From positions 52,227-116,226 of the forward strand of contig WTPW01000160.1 in assembly GCA_009809945.1 (NCBI GenBank): 64,000 nucleotides of DNA, given 5' to 3'. Each line of letters begins with the position of its first letter. The first letter of the stretch is position 1. Below the pieces are notes generated by a model that was not told the DNA's origin, did not search any database, and saw only the letters and a list, made by a program, of their open reading frames with translations. The translations under genes were made by a program, and so were the position numbers. Of the stretch, positions 43,709-54,620 are shown piece by piece. This DNA comes from Gigaspora margarita. Its lineage: Eukaryota > Glomeromycota > Glomeromycetes > Diversisporales > Gigasporaceae.

Positions 43709-44762
43709 TAGTGTTTTGATTTGTCACCCATGGATGACAGTGATGGTAAATGACCTGGTCATTTGCAAATTTTTCAGATAACTCCAAATGACCCCGAAAT
43801 TACCAGTCATTAACGGTCATCTCAATTTTGGGTCATTTAGAAATGACTCGTGACCAAATGACCATGATCATTTAGAAATGACCGAGATCATTTGAGGGTC
43901 ATTTAGTCATTAGGCCATCATGCTTATAGAATTTGTATCCCATATATAATATTTTCTACATAGATTGATCAACTTTAACTGCATAACAATAATGCATACA
44001 TATAGGTTTCGAAGTAAGCTAGGTTGGGCTAGGTATTTGTGCCCAAACTCAATAAATTATATGCTAGTCCCACCTAGAAATAGTAAATAACTCGATCGTT
44101 TGATCAAAATTTAAATAACCATTAAATCAAGACAAGATCATTTTGGTTATTACTGATAAGTTCATTTAGTTCATTGGCATATAAAATAATTTTGTTGATC
44201 GAATTGTTCATATAAAAAGTTATCAAACTTTATTACTTTCCTTATCGATAATCTTAGCTATAGATTAAAGTTCCAAATTTTACTAAGACAATTAATATTT
44301 ATGTCTTAAGGTGTTTGAAATATGCAATTTATTATTTTGAACAACTTTACTTAAGACATAAATATTAATTGACTTATAGCTACAATTATTGATCATGTTT
44401 AAATTCTGTTTGGCAGCCAATTCTGATTGGCTAAAGAGCTTTAGAATATTAACTAACATATGTTAAATGACCTTCTAGGTCATTTGAGCCTCGAAATGAC
44501 CCAATGACTAGTCATTTGTCATTTGGGTCATTTGGGTCATTTCAGGTCATTTACTATCACTGATGGATGACCCATTGGGCTGATCCGAGTAGACTAATGG
44601 GTATGCTCAGCCAATTGCTAATGTTTATTTACATCAGATAAAATAGAATTGTTACATTCTATTTTACCCAATGTAAACAATATTAGTAATTGGCTAGAAA
44701 TATCTGTTAGTCTACTTGGATCAGCTTGATGGGTCACCTGTGGGTAACAGATCAAAACACTA
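43709..44762. mobile_element. hAT-like MITE (family M14) split by another hAT-like element
   Basis: Ends TAGTGTTTTGATTTGTCACC and the inverted TAGTGTTTTGATCTGTTACC, perfect 8-bp TSD ATATAAAC (43701-43708, 44763-44770). Its own length is about 221 bp once the nested element is discounted, forming a hairpin whose arms include cagccaattgctaatg and its inverse. The 93-codon minus-strand frame at 44618-44899 spans its edge and is chance. Confidence 0.92.
43738..44562. mobile_element. 825-bp hAT-like non-autonomous element with gtcattt repeats (family M15)
   Basis: Ends CAGTGATGGTAAATGACCTG and the inverted CAGTGATAGTAAATGACCTG; perfect 8-bp TSD ATGGATGA (43730-43737, 44563-44570) inside the M14 MITE. 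Both subtermini are packed with gtcattt/aaatgacc words (at least ten in 43750-43915), a typical transposase-binding cluster. No transposase frame. Confidence 0.93.
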
Positions 44763-44927
44763 ATATAAACAATAGTTTGTTTATATAGTAATTTTATATA
44801 GTTAGCTAATAGTTTTTTAAAATATCTTAGCAACCACTGGACCAATTTGGACGATCTCATCTTCTTTAGATACATCTCAGTGAGCTCTACACCTTTCAAT
44901 TAGTGGGTATTAGCTATTAACTTAGTA

Positions 44928-45367
44928 CAGTACAGAACAGCAAGAAATCTAATTTTTTGCAATTGTTTAAAGTTTTATAACTTTATAAAAAATAATTATT
45001 TTAAAAATCCCTCTTACAAATTTATTATTTATAACCTAAACTACAAATCTGTAAGACAGATTTTTAATATCTTGCTTTTTACAAGAGTTATAAAGATCAA
45101 GGTTTGGTAATTTTAATAGTAAAACAGAAATTTGACGCAAAGAAATTACTCAATCACATTAATGCTAGTCACGTGCAAATAATTTTATTGGTTAATACTC
45201 ATTAGTAAAAAACTAATTTTGGCAGCTTAATAAAAATTAGCCAATCAGAAGCTGTATTACATAACCCAAATTTGGTGATTTAATAAATTAGCCAATTAGA
45301 AGTTGTGTTATATAATCTAAATTTGGCTCCTCCCAAAAAATTGGATACTTCTTGCTGTCCTGTACTG
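44928..45367. mobile_element. 440-bp Tc1/mariner-like MITE (family M16)
   Basis: Ends CAGTACAGAACAGCAAGAAA and the inverted CAGTACAGGACAGCAAGAAG, with TA on both sides (44926-44927, 45368-45369). The interior carries three variants of attttggtgatttaataa / ttagccaatcagaagct. Related foldbacks read cttagtaaaaaa across the site, consistent with a TA target. Confidence 0.85.
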
Positions 45368-45419
45368 TACAAAAAAAATTTTATATGAATGATTGTCAAA
45401 AAATCTTGGCATTTTCTGC

Positions 45420-45828
45420 TTATATGGTGCTAGAAGCCTATACTAGACAATAAAATAGGGTAACTTTGAAATGCATCATCTTTTTATAGAGACAATATTT
45501 TTAAAAGTTATTTAGCAAACTTGTAGAGCTTATTATAGCAAACAAAGTTACCAGTCAGATTTTTAAAATGTTGCCTTTATAAAAAGTTATAGTACTTTAA
45601 AGTTAATTAAAATTGAAACACATAGTAATTATATATAAAACAATAGTAATCTTTAAAATGCATCAACTTTTTATACAGAAGGTTTTCAAAAAAAATATTT
45701 GGCATAGTTATAGAACTAATATTCCTTTATAAAGTTACCAGTCAGTTTTTTAAAAAACCTCTTGTACAAAAAACTATAGCGATTTAAAAATTGAAACGTG
45801 TTGAGTATAGGCTTCCAGCACCATATAA
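45420..45828. mobile_element. 409-bp MITE (family M17)
   Basis: Ends TTATATGGTGCTAGAAGCCT and the inverted TTATATGGTGCTGGAAGCCT, followed by atact in both. The interior is two related halves with aaagttaccagtcag and aaaatgcatca in each. The exact TSD (TA is possible) is hidden in the palindromic end. Confidence 0.78.
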
Positions 45829-45889
45829 TTTACATAGTGATCTGTATCAAGTTATACTATGATCTTGCACCAGATAACTAGCAAATTAT

Positions 45890-46004
45890 AATTAATTCAT
45901 AATGAATTATTAATTCGTAATAATCTATTACATTATATTTTATTTGTAATGATTACTTTAAACCTATTAAACTATTATTAAAATTAATGAGTTTGTATTA
46001 TTAA
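45890..46004. repeat. Repeat unit R, fragment
   Basis: taatctattacattatattt and ctattattaaaattaatgag match 42430-42510 and 49455-49535. It stops at the M1 MITE. Confidence 0.65.
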
Positions 46005-46536
46005 GGAGGCATCCATAAATAATGTTATATACCTCTACATAGTAGCTCTTGACCCCTCCTACTATATAAAAAAATTTTAAAAATCAGTATGCTTATATAT
46101 AAAATTTTACAAAAACTTGAATATATAATGACGCAGTGATCCAATTTGGATATTTTGGTACCATTCGATTCATCTCTATGCAATAAATCCAATGGTACTA
46201 AAATTATTTCATTTGGATTACTAGATCATGTTTTATTAACAAAATACTATTGATTTTATAGTAATTTTATAAGAAAACATAATTAACCAATAGTATTTCG
46301 TTAATAAAATGTGATCAAGTAATCTAAATCAAATTATTTTGGTACTATTCGAATCCTCTCCTTGAGACAATTCGAATGGTGCCAAAATCATCCAATTTGG
46401 ACTACTGAATCAAGTTTTAGACAAATTTTTATAAAAAAATTATGTTATATTCTGGGGGATCCTTTCCCTACATATTGGAAAATTGTTATATTTTGGGGAC
46501 CCTCTCTCAAGCATAACGTAATTTATGGATGCCTCC
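46005..46536. mobile_element. 532-bp palindromic MITE (family M1), copy 2
   Basis: Same length as 186-717 and inverted relative to it: starts GGAGGCATCCATAAATAATG and ends (inverted) GGAGGCATCCATAAATTACG. The central hairpin (ttattaacaaaatactattg and inverse) is conserved. A 75-codon frame across its right end is chance. Confidence 0.87.
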
Positions 46537-46552
46537 TAAGCATTTTTAGAAT

Positions 46553-46771
46553 ACCGTATCCTATTATGAATAAGTACCCCCTTTTTTGAAATTTAAACTC
46601 AACGTTCTTGATAACTATCTTATCAAACTTAATAAAAATTTTTTATTTAAATTTTATAGATCTATAAATTTTAAATAAAAAAATTTTTTATTAAATTTGA
46701 TAAGATAGTTATCAAGAACATTGAGTTTGAAATTTCAAAAAAGGAGGTGCTTATTCATGATAGGATACGGT
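46553..46771. repeat. 219-bp near-perfect hairpin
   Basis: Arms of about 105 bases, accgtatcctattatgaata at the left and its inverse with tatcatgaataag at the right, meet at tttatagatctataaa (about 46660). Differences between arms are few, so it is either young or kept in register by conversion. Probably a tiny foldback MITE; TSD not readable. Confidence 0.85.
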
Positions 46772-46799
46772 AACAGAATTCTTTAGCTGATAGATAAAA

Positions 46800-47270
46800 G
46801 ATCTATTCTTATGACTTACTAAACTAAATAACATTTAGTATATATAAAAATTTAATATAAAAATTTAATAAAATGAAAAAAAAATTAATCATTTTAATAA
46901 CAAACAAATAAATAAAAAAATATTAAATAAAATAAATTTGTATATATTCTGCCAAAATTAATTAACCAATTCAAGTAAGCTTTAATATACTGCTATGTTT
47001 ACATCATCTGCAAATTTTATATATAGATATTGATCGATATATAACACTTAATTGTTTTATATCGATTATAAAATATCATTATATATCGATTAATTGAATA
47101 AAAATCGATATATATCTAAATCGATATATATCATTTTTTATATTAAATCATTATATATCTATAAAATCGATTATAATCAGAATTATTTGAAACGATATAT
47201 AACGATTAACAGATCTTTAACGATTACATAATGTTTTGACCATCACCGGGTAAAAAAAAAAAAAAAAAAG
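46800..47270. repeat. Repeat unit R fragment followed by ATCGAT-rich island
   Basis: 46815-47000 repeats 41888-42075 in direct orientation. 47020-47230 is dense in tatatcgat and atcgatatata words in both strands, then gttttgaccatcaccggg and an A-run lead into the gap. Confidence 0.65.
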
Positions 47271-47534
47271 NNNNNNNNNNNNNNNNNNNNNNNNNNNNNN
47301 NNNNNNNNNNNNNNNNNNNNNNNNNNNNNNNNNNNNNNNNNNNNNNNNNNNNNNNNNNNNNNNNNNNNNNNNNNNNNNNNNNNNNNNNNNNNNNNNNNNN
47401 NNNNNNNNNNNNNNNNNNNNNNNNNNNNNNNNNNNNNNNNNNNNNNNNNNNNNNNNNNNNNNNNNNNNNNNNNNNNNNNNNNNNNNNNNNNNNNNNNNNN
47501 NNNNNNNNNNNNNNNNNNNNNNNNNNNNNNNNNN
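47271..47534. other. Assembly gap (264 Ns)
   Basis: Unknown bases following an 18-base A-run. The 138-codon frame that spans it is meaningless. Sequence on the right belongs to RF1, on the left to the ATCGAT island, so repeats collapsed here. Confidence 0.99.
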
Positions 47535-49020
47535 AAATATATTTGAAATATTTTAGGACTGGGCTGGATCTGTAGATCTGTATCCTGAAAAATACTAAGG
47601 ATGCGTTTAATTAATATTTCAAAATGTTTCGATTTGTTTCGAAATGTTTCAATGATCATAGTACAAGATCAGATTAGATCTTTGTTTATTTTTTTTGTTT
47701 ATAATTTAGATCTTCTATCACTTTTACATTGTTTTTTCATTTTCATTTTGTTTTTTTTTGTTACGTTTCGTTTCGTTTAGTATCATTTTTTTCTTTTATT
47801 TATTATTATTTTTTAATTTTTTTTTATTTTATTTCTACAAAAAAAACACTTTCAGCATAAAATATAGTGACTTTCTGACACTTTGCGCAAGACAATGCAT
47901 TGGTGTTGTCCTAGTTGGTATCATCACTGGTATTGTAGTTGATGTCATCGTTGGTGTCATCACTGGAATTGTCGCTAGCTGGTGTCATTATTGTTCTTGT
48001 GGAATAGCTTTATGTGCCTCTTGGTATTCTTGTAGATAGTATTACATAGATTTTTAGTATTCTTTAGGTGGTCTATTTGTTTTTCTTGCATTCGTACAGG
48101 GTGGTCTTGCTCGTTTCTCTTGCATTTGTATGGGGTAGTCTTGCTCGTTCTCTTGTGTTCGTATGGGGTCATATGGGTAATTTTTCTTGTTTCTCTTGCG
48201 TTTGTATAGGTGGTATAACACTAACACTTCTGAGAAATAGTTTTTTTATTTTTTTTACTTACTATTTTTTTAGAAAGTAGTAAAAATAAGCGAATATGAG
48301 CGAATAGAAACAAATATGAGCGAATAGAAGCAAATATAATGGAGATTTGGAGGTTTATTTTTTTTTATTCATTTTGCTTATATTCCATTGTTTTCTTTTT
48401 ACTTATTTCTTTAATTTTTATTTTTTTATTATTCTAGTACATTGCGAAAACCTTCAACAATTTCTAAATTATAAGAAACGAACTCTTACTTTAGGAAAAT
48501 AAAGATTTGGGGCTTTGTTTTTTTTTATTTAGTTTGCTTATGTTTTTGTTTTTTGTTTGTTTTTATTTTTTTTTTTTACTTATTTTTTTAATTTTATTTT
48601 ATTTATTTCTGACTTTTTTCAAAACTTTGCAAGAAAACGATCTAACTTTTCTGGTATTTTACAAGAACACCAACTCTAACTTCTCCAGCACTTTGCAAGA
48701 AGTAGTAAATATGAGCGAATATAATAGTAGATGCAACGAAATGCGAAAGTAGTTGAAAATTATTACTATTTATTTGTTTTTGTTTTTTTTGTTATTTTTT
48801 TGAGGTTTTTTTTTGGTTTTTTGATTTTTTTTTATAATAATATATAATAAAAATATGTAATATAAAATAATATATAATAATAATAAATAAATAATTTTAT
48901 ATTAAATTGCAAAAACTTGCAAATATTGATTAAAAATGTATATTTAATTTAAAATATAATATATAATAATAAAATAAATAAAAAAAATAAAATTTTATAA
49001 TAAATTGCAAAACCTTGTGA
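47535..49020 (-). repeat. RF1 dispersed repeat, copy E, minus orientation
   Basis: Complement of the RF1 order: tail monomer (47535-47700), agatcttctatcactttt, ctttgcaagaagtagtaaat, then AT-rich head. It contains a segment absent from other copies, 47880-48220 (see the minisatellite entry). Phe-rich frames here are low complexity. Confidence 0.7.
47905..48215 (+). repeat. Two adjacent short tandem repeats inside RF1 copy E
   Basis: 47905-48000 has ggtatcatcactggtattgt and gttggtgtcatcactggaat units of about 30 bp. 48065-48212 has four ~37-bp units like tggtcttgctcgtttctctt + gcatttgtatgggg. Both are absent from the other RF1 copies, so they arose or inserted locally. Confidence 0.7.
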
Positions 49021-49029
49021 AAACATGTA

Positions 49030-49284
49030 ATTATGTAAATATAATAATTATTAATTGATATCATATTAGATATATATCGATTACTATCACTATTGATAAT
49101 AATCAGCAGGGATGTTGATTATCAATATATATCTGGTTAATCGATATATATCTAGTAGATATATATCGATTAACCGGATATATATCGATTACTATCACTA
49201 TCGATAATAATCGGCAGNGNTNTTGATNATTGATATATATCTTACNNGTTAGTAATCAATATATATCTATATATAAAATTTGCC
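49030..49284. repeat. ATCGAT-rich island with ambiguous bases
   Basis: gatatatatcgattactatc occurs three times and its inverse twice; Ns at 49218, 49220, 49222, 49228, 49246 and 49247 suggest unresolved or mixed reads of similar copies. Confidence 0.6.
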
Positions 49285-49561
49285 AATGATATATAAAAAA
49301 ATATTCTAATTCAACTACATTTATTTTACATTAATAATATTATATTCAATATTCTATGTGCCTTGAATTCATACAAAGATTAATAATATATAACTATATT
49401 AATATATATAACAATATAAAAATAATACTATCAATACTTAGTTAATAACAAATCATTAATTTCGTAATCTATTATATTATATTTACTACAACAATAATTT
49501 TAAATCTATTGAACTACTATTGAAATTAGTGAGTTTATATCATTTATTAAATATTATAGAA
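49285..49561. repeat. Repeat unit R, copy 2, interrupted at 49561
   Basis: Matches 42270-42530 and breaks at attaaatattatagaa, which reappears at 51460-51475 where the unit continues (taaaagagctcttaaattaa) to about 51570. Confidence 0.8.
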
Positions 49562-51459
49562 CTCCTAACGATCACTTGTTCAAATTTTTGATCAAAAGAA
49601 AAACAAAAATTTTGGCAATAAAAGATGAAGCAGATATAATACTGGTTCTTATAAAAAGCAACACTCTTTATCTGCTTTGTTGTGGGATTCTTTTATATAT
49701 TTGGCATGCAAACCAGAAGCGTTAGTTGTGCAAGATAACTGGCAGTTGGTGCCCTTGGTACAAGAAATTCTGGTGGAATTTTTCTTTCATCAATGAAGGT
49801 GATATATTTGGCTAGGCGGTGAACTAAAAAATGAGTTTTTCAACAATCTCCTTAAGGTTTTTTGATAACAAGAACATAACGACAATACACCTGCTAATAT
49901 ATTTTCACTAAAAGTTTTTTTTGGAATCTTGGACGAAAAGTGGAAAATTCAGCGTACCCTCTCAAAAGATCAGCATTGTTGTTTCTATCTTAATCAGGAA
50001 GAAGGCATGCAAGTTGGTAAACAGGAACAGACGCATATTAAGATGTGGTGCAAAAGAGTAGACTGATCTGTGGAATAAATTTCAGAATGTCCTTTTATTT
50101 TCTTTTTCTTACATGTACATATAATATTTAGATAGGGCATTTCCCTGCGCAGTATTATATAATTTTTACCGTAGAGCATAAACGTAAATGTGTTATCATA
50201 TCCATTTACTTTTTGCCCTTTTCTTCTCTCCTTTCTTTTTCTTTTGTTTGTATTTTGGTTATTTATTTAGATAGTATAGTTATCCCCCTTTTTTCATTTC
50301 CTTTTATTTTCTTTATCTGTTTTCTTTTTCTGGCAGAATCCTGCTACTCAAGAAGTTAGGAGACGAGGGTTAAAAAAGTAGGCAGTTATGATAGGTGGCA
50401 AACTCCAATCAATGATTCAGACAATTCTAATTCTAACGAGATAAAGAGTTTATGATAAGAAAAAAGTTTGATATAGCAGGTCACTTTTAGGTGCTCTTAG
50501 TGGTAACCAGATGGGTCACACTTTAGATATTCAAACCAATTTATTTGTAAATAGCTCATAATGTACTGGTATTACAATTATGTGAAATAAAGTAGAGGTT
50601 GGAACCGAATTGTTGTATCTGAATTTAAAACCGGTTCAACCTGATTCGAGTATTTTATATTCAGATTTAATAAAACTGGATTTATTGAATTTAATAAAAC
50701 TGAATAAAACTGAACAATCAGATTTAATAAAACTGGATTTATCGAATTTAATAAAACAGAAAAATTGAATACCAGGAACATAGCCATGCAGAGTGTATGG
50801 TTTACTGCTATCTAGAATGGCGAGTTCACCAATCTTGCATTTAATTTGCTAGCGTAGTATACTGCTACTGTGTATGAGCATACCAGATTTGGTATTCATG
50901 TTATCCTGAGGTATGTAATATCATATAGTGGAACGAGAATACATAAACTATTCTCTATCGCTATCAACAGATTGCCTTAAGTTTTAAAATGCATTTATTT
51001 AGATGCTAGAATTCGATTTTGGCCAAAGTTTAGACCGCATTTATCAATAATAATAACTAATTATATTATAACAAAATTGGTATATGGCAATTTTATTTAG
51101 TGTGTGGATTATTGGATTATTAGCAAAATTTATCAATTTCGATCCCTTCTGTCCGGATATGCTAAATTTTGGTTGCACAACCAATCTATTCCAATTTATG
51201 ACGTATTAAGCTACCCTAAGCACAGACATTTGAACGTTCTAACTACTAGTTTATTACAACCAGAAAACCAGTTTTTTTAAATTCGGGTTGATTTAGTTTT
51301 ATGAGTTTATTAAAATCGCAAAACTGAATTACTCAGGTTTATTTAAATTCGAGTTAAACCAGTTTAAGTTGAAGTTGAAAAATTAAATCTGAATTGTAAA
51401 AATAAAACCAGTTCCAACCTCTAAAATAAAGTTGCGGTATGACTGCTAAATTAAAAAAA
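49562..51459 (+). mobile_element. Retroposed element with 16-bp TSD, split by a hAT-like element
   Basis: Flanked by a perfect ATTAAATATTATAGAA (49546-49561, 51460-51475); R copy 1 at about 42512 (attaaacattatagaa) shows the unoccupied site. The 3' end is an A-run (aaattaaaaaaa). Subtracting the 831-bp insertion at 50593-51423, it is about 1.06 kb. Coding-like traces on the same strand include KPEALVVQDNWQLVPLVQEI (about 49710), EKWKIQRTLSKDQHCCFYLN (about 49935) and GSYDRWQTPINDSDNSN (about 50380), with stops between and a C/T-rich tract with ttctggcag at 50338. I do not recognise the gene; a retrocopied transcript or a LINE fragment are both possible. Confidence 0.75.
50593..51423. mobile_element. 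831-bp hAT-like non-autonomous element (family M18)
   Basis: Ends TAGAGGTTGGAACCGAATTG and the inverted TAGAGGTTGGAACTGGTTTT; perfect 8-bp TSD AAATAAAG (50585-50592, 51424-51431). Subtermini are rich in aaaactgga, aaaccggttc and gaatttaataaaac words. No transposase; the middle (50800-51230) has no recognised frame. Confidence 0.93.
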
Positions 51460-51475
51460 ATTAAATATTATAGAA

Positions 51476-51796
51476 TAAAAGAGCTCTTAAATTAATAAAT
51501 AACATCATTATATGATTCATAATTAGCAAAATCTCATAAATTATAAAATCATAATAAGTATGCCATTATTATTTGACTTAAAAATTCAAAAATTCTTTTA
51601 ATTTTTAATCAAATAACAGATCCGGGACATGTTCCTTTACAGGGGTTCAAAATGTTGTGTACTAGTAAATCAACACATCGATCATTTCAATTTTTATATG
51701 AAAAATCTATATTTATAAAATATACCCTTATAGTAACACATAATTTGCATATTGCTTTACCAATGTTTTTAAGTTAAATCTATACCCGAGAACCTT
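51476..51796. repeat. End of repeat unit R and a partial PAL2 end
   Basis: To 51570 this completes unit R. At 51621-51650 gggacatgttcctttacagg + ggttcaaaatgt matches one terminus of the PAL2 palindrome (57013-58059) without a partner. The rest is featureless. Confidence 0.55.
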
Positions 51797-52145
51797 ATTT
51801 ATTAAGCCAAAAAAATTTCGTTCTCTAATCTTTTGTAGTTCGAAGAAGATTTTCAATTGAAGTTAAAGTAGTTTAACACCTGTAATATGACAACTTACAG
51901 TATGTAACATACTTAACGGCTATTATTTTTTCTAATGCAGTTGTTTACCAATGATCAACTAACAACAAGTCTATTTCAAATATGCTAACGTTTCATTTTG
52001 AGTGCCTTAACTGCTAAGTAGTTTAATAGTTATAGTCAAGGCTTTTATTTATTAAGCTAAATGTGCTTTTTTTCTAATCTTTTGTAATTTGAAGATCTTT
52101 ACTTGAAGTTAAAGCATCCTAGCTCCACATATGATCTAACCAAAT
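51797..52145 (+). repeat. Diverged direct duplication, ~245 bp apart
   Basis: ccttatttattaagccaaaa...ctaatcttttgtagttcgaa at 51797-51860 recurs as cttttatttattaagctaaa...ctaatcttttgtaatttgaa at 52045-52100, both continuing gaagttaaag. Two units only; origin unknown. Confidence 0.6.
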
Positions 52146-52422
52146 ACAGGTAAGTTCCAATCGTCAAAATTACTGCCAACATGCTGGTTTATTTATAAAT
52201 AGTTGCTAATAACTTACTTTCTGGTATATAATGAGTATAAACTAGGCGTATAGGCTTCAAAGCCAAAACTGATGAAAAAAAGTGAAACAAAAACACGAAA
52301 ATATTGACAAATTGATGGCAGAAATAACATTGGTAAGGATAACAATAAAAGCAATGGCATTAGTGCTAGTAGTAAATGTACTAACACCATACACTGACTT
52401 CAAATAGAATAACAAAAAAGTA
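52146..52422. other. Spacer with no recognised feature
   Basis: An 81-codon minus-strand frame (52502-52257) of hydrophobic and Ser/Thr residues overlaps the neighbouring MITE and is not supported. Confidence 0.3.
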
Positions 52423-52573
52423 CAGTGAAACCTCTCTAAATACACGCACTCGGAACCAAAACTTAATGACGTGCACTTAGAGAACAATAAGAAAAAGTGC
52501 ATTTATGGAGGTCATGCATACACTTGGACCAGAATCTGTATGCATAGAGGGTGCATTTAAAGAGGTTTCACTG
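52423..52573. mobile_element. 151-bp pogo/Tc1-like MITE
   Basis: Ends CAGTGAAACCTCTCTAAATA and the inverted CAGTGAAACCTCTTTAAATG, TA flanks (52421-52422, 52574-52575). This is the cleanest of the four CAGT..AACCTC elements and the terminus is that of pogo/Fot1-type mariner transposons. Confidence 0.88.
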
Positions 52574-52694
52574 TATATGGGCTAACTCAGATACAGCCGC
52601 TAATGGGCATGTTAATATTTAAATTTTCATTCAAAAGAAGTTATGAGAATGAAAAAGGTGCAATCGAGATAAACACCTAAAGCTTGGTACCAGA

Positions 52695-52920
52695 CATGCG
52701 ATTCTCAGAGAATGGCTCAAGGATGGATAAATGGAAATAAGACTACTAATGATTGCATTAAAGAATTTCAACCTACTTCCACGTAATATGAGAATATGAT
52801 CGAATAGATTCCTTTTATTAGATTAAATAATATTCAAAAAAAAGATCAGCAACCTGGTTAGATAACATACGAATAATTTCTGATAAATGCAATAAATAAG
52901 CACTATTACACACTTCTCAA
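52695..52920 (+). pseudogene. Protein kinase gene fragment (tyrosine-kinase-like family of Glomeromycotina)
   Basis: One frame reads CDSQRMAQGWINGNKTTND then CIKEFQPTST*YENMIE*IP, FIRLNNIQKK. The GN..xxDCIKEFQ...YE..IEW linker is the region just before the kinase domain in this family. A second frame right after gives SATWLDNIRIISDKCNK, equivalent to the ATWLDG block of the glycine-rich loop strand; the glycine loop itself is deleted between them. The TAG at 52805-52807 stands where Trp (IEWIPF) is expected. No ATP-binding Lys region or catalytic loop survives. A relative is inside hAT-1 (6270). Confidence 0.7.
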
Positions 52921-54005
52921 TGTATAATTGACTTTTAAAACATAGCTCTCAGAATTTCTATAGGTTTGTTTGAAGAAGTAAGATAAAATCTATATTTTGT
53001 ATTTATAAATTATCAGGCATTTACTTATTTAACTAGGTTTAATTAATTGTTATTTATTTTTCACTTTTTTATTTTTTTATATTCATTGAATCGTTCATTA
53101 ATTAAATTTATTCTTAATTCTTAGCTTTCGCTTAGTCTTCACTCAATAGCCAGAGATGTTATTTCGATTTTTCAGGCATTTCAGTAGGTATTTTATTTCA
53201 TTTACTATTTATTCAATTTGCTTATTTGTTTATTCTTTTTTTTCCAGGCGAAGAATCGGGCGATACAAGACTCAAAATTATTATTAGAGGCCCTTTCACT
53301 AACTATTTTGGCTGAGTTTTCAGATAAGAAAAGTATGTTCGAGACCCTTTCAATAACTACTTTGGCTGAGTTTTCATGTAAAAGAATTATGTTCTGGATT
53401 TTATTTTTACTAGACTTATTTTAATCGGGTTACTTCTCTTTAACTTTCTAGTGTTTATATATCAAGTTCCAATCTTTTAATTACTGGATGCATGGATCTT
53501 GGGATAAGCAAGCTCTTTTTTTTTTTGATTCTGGTTTGTTTTCACTTTCTTTTTATTGTCTTCATAAAAATTTTCTTTCTCTTTCCTGGAGTTTCATTCA
53601 GAATCTTGGATATAGATATGGCCAGATTTTAGAACATATCAAGGGGTATGGCTTTAATTCTTGGATGAAGGGCTTTTTGAGATAAGTGATGAATTTTTTC
53701 CTAATTCTAGTTTTTGGGTCCTTTCCTGGTCATGTCACTGATATTATTCTTTTTTTTCAGAATTGGTTTTATGATATCGGATTTCAGACTTAATAGAGTT
53801 GACATCTTGGGTGAAATAAATACTAAGTTATGTGTGTGTGTTTTTTTTTTTTTAGCAACTTAGATCATTCTCGAGTTTTTCATAGCAATTGTGTTTACAT
53901 TTTAGATCGTTCGGAAGGTAGTTTTTACCTAAGTTTCGAATTTTTACAACAGCAAGATATTTGTGAGGATAACTTTAATAATCTCCATTTTTCACATTCG
54001 TGAGA
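52921..54005 (+). pseudogene. Intron-rich gene-like tract, function unknown
   Basis: Several stop-free stretches lie behind strong pyrimidine-AG acceptors: ttttttttccag at 53247 opens AKNRAIQDSKLLLEALSLTI, with an internal duplication (ALSLTILAEFSDK / TLSITTLAEFSCK); ttttttcag at 53760 opens a short exon; tttttttttag at 53854 opens NLDHSRVFHSNCVYILDRS then GSFYLSFEFLQQQDICEDN, ending at a TGA near 54002. 53488-53685 encodes SWDKQALFFFDSGLFS and NLGYRYGQILEHIKGYG. The minus-strand tract at 54950-55600 contains a related exon (DHSKAVLSFHDNCVLIE). I do not recognise the protein; it may be a real host gene or pseudogene. Confidence 0.4.
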
Positions 54006-54179
54006 GTAGTGAAAGTAGTTTAGTGTCTTCGCTTGGTCTCAAATTACAAGTTCAAGTGTTTAATTTTAAAAAAACTTTATAGATTGTATATACATTAATT
54101 CAAATCGATCAATGAATAATATTAATTATCTGATTTTTTAAATTAAATACGATTTTAAAACAATGTATTATAATAATTT

Positions 54180-54295
54180 GTATTTAATATTTTTAAATTA
54201 TTATTTATTAATTAATATTTTTAAATTATTATTTATTTAATTAAAATTTTTAATATTTTAAATTATTATTTATTAATTAAAATATATTAAATATT
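54180..54295. repeat. AT minisatellite
   Basis: About four units of attattatttattaattaat / atttttaaattattatttat, period about 30 bp. Purely A/T. Confidence 0.75.
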
Positions 54296-54620
54296 ACATC
54301 AATATCGCATAGTATCATTGTACACTCATAGATCCCCGTATATGTACACCATTGTTACTCAACTATTGACAATTACGCCAGTGACTATATTGTGATCTCA
54401 TAAATTTATATGTCATCCCTTTCATTACTATGTAATCACCTATTCAAAGAAATTCAACATCGAAGATACATACACCTTATTCTGAAATAGCATCCTGATT
54501 TATGACTTATCATGTCTTCTTATCATAACATTTCGCCCATACTAAGATATATTATAATTATCAGAAGATGCTTTACCTAATAACTATTCATTGTCTTCAA
54601 CCAATGCCCTAAATTAAAGA

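Larger units (their letters stand above)
42602..45889. mobile_element. Host foldback element carrying five further insertions
   Basis: Outer ends ataatccgctagtcatctgg and the inverted ataatttgctagttatctgg, followed in both by tgcaagatcatagtataac. With the insertions (42733-43571, 43709-44762, 44928-45367, 45420-45828) removed, the arms pair as in the foldback at 11049 (ccaattaaaagttgtagagc against gctctacacctttcaatta). See the findings for the order of insertion. Confidence 0.82.

Noticed and set aside
47243-47659. 138-codon minus-strand open frame
   Set aside because: It runs through the 264-base gap and consists mostly of unknown residues plus a poly-F run from an A-tract.
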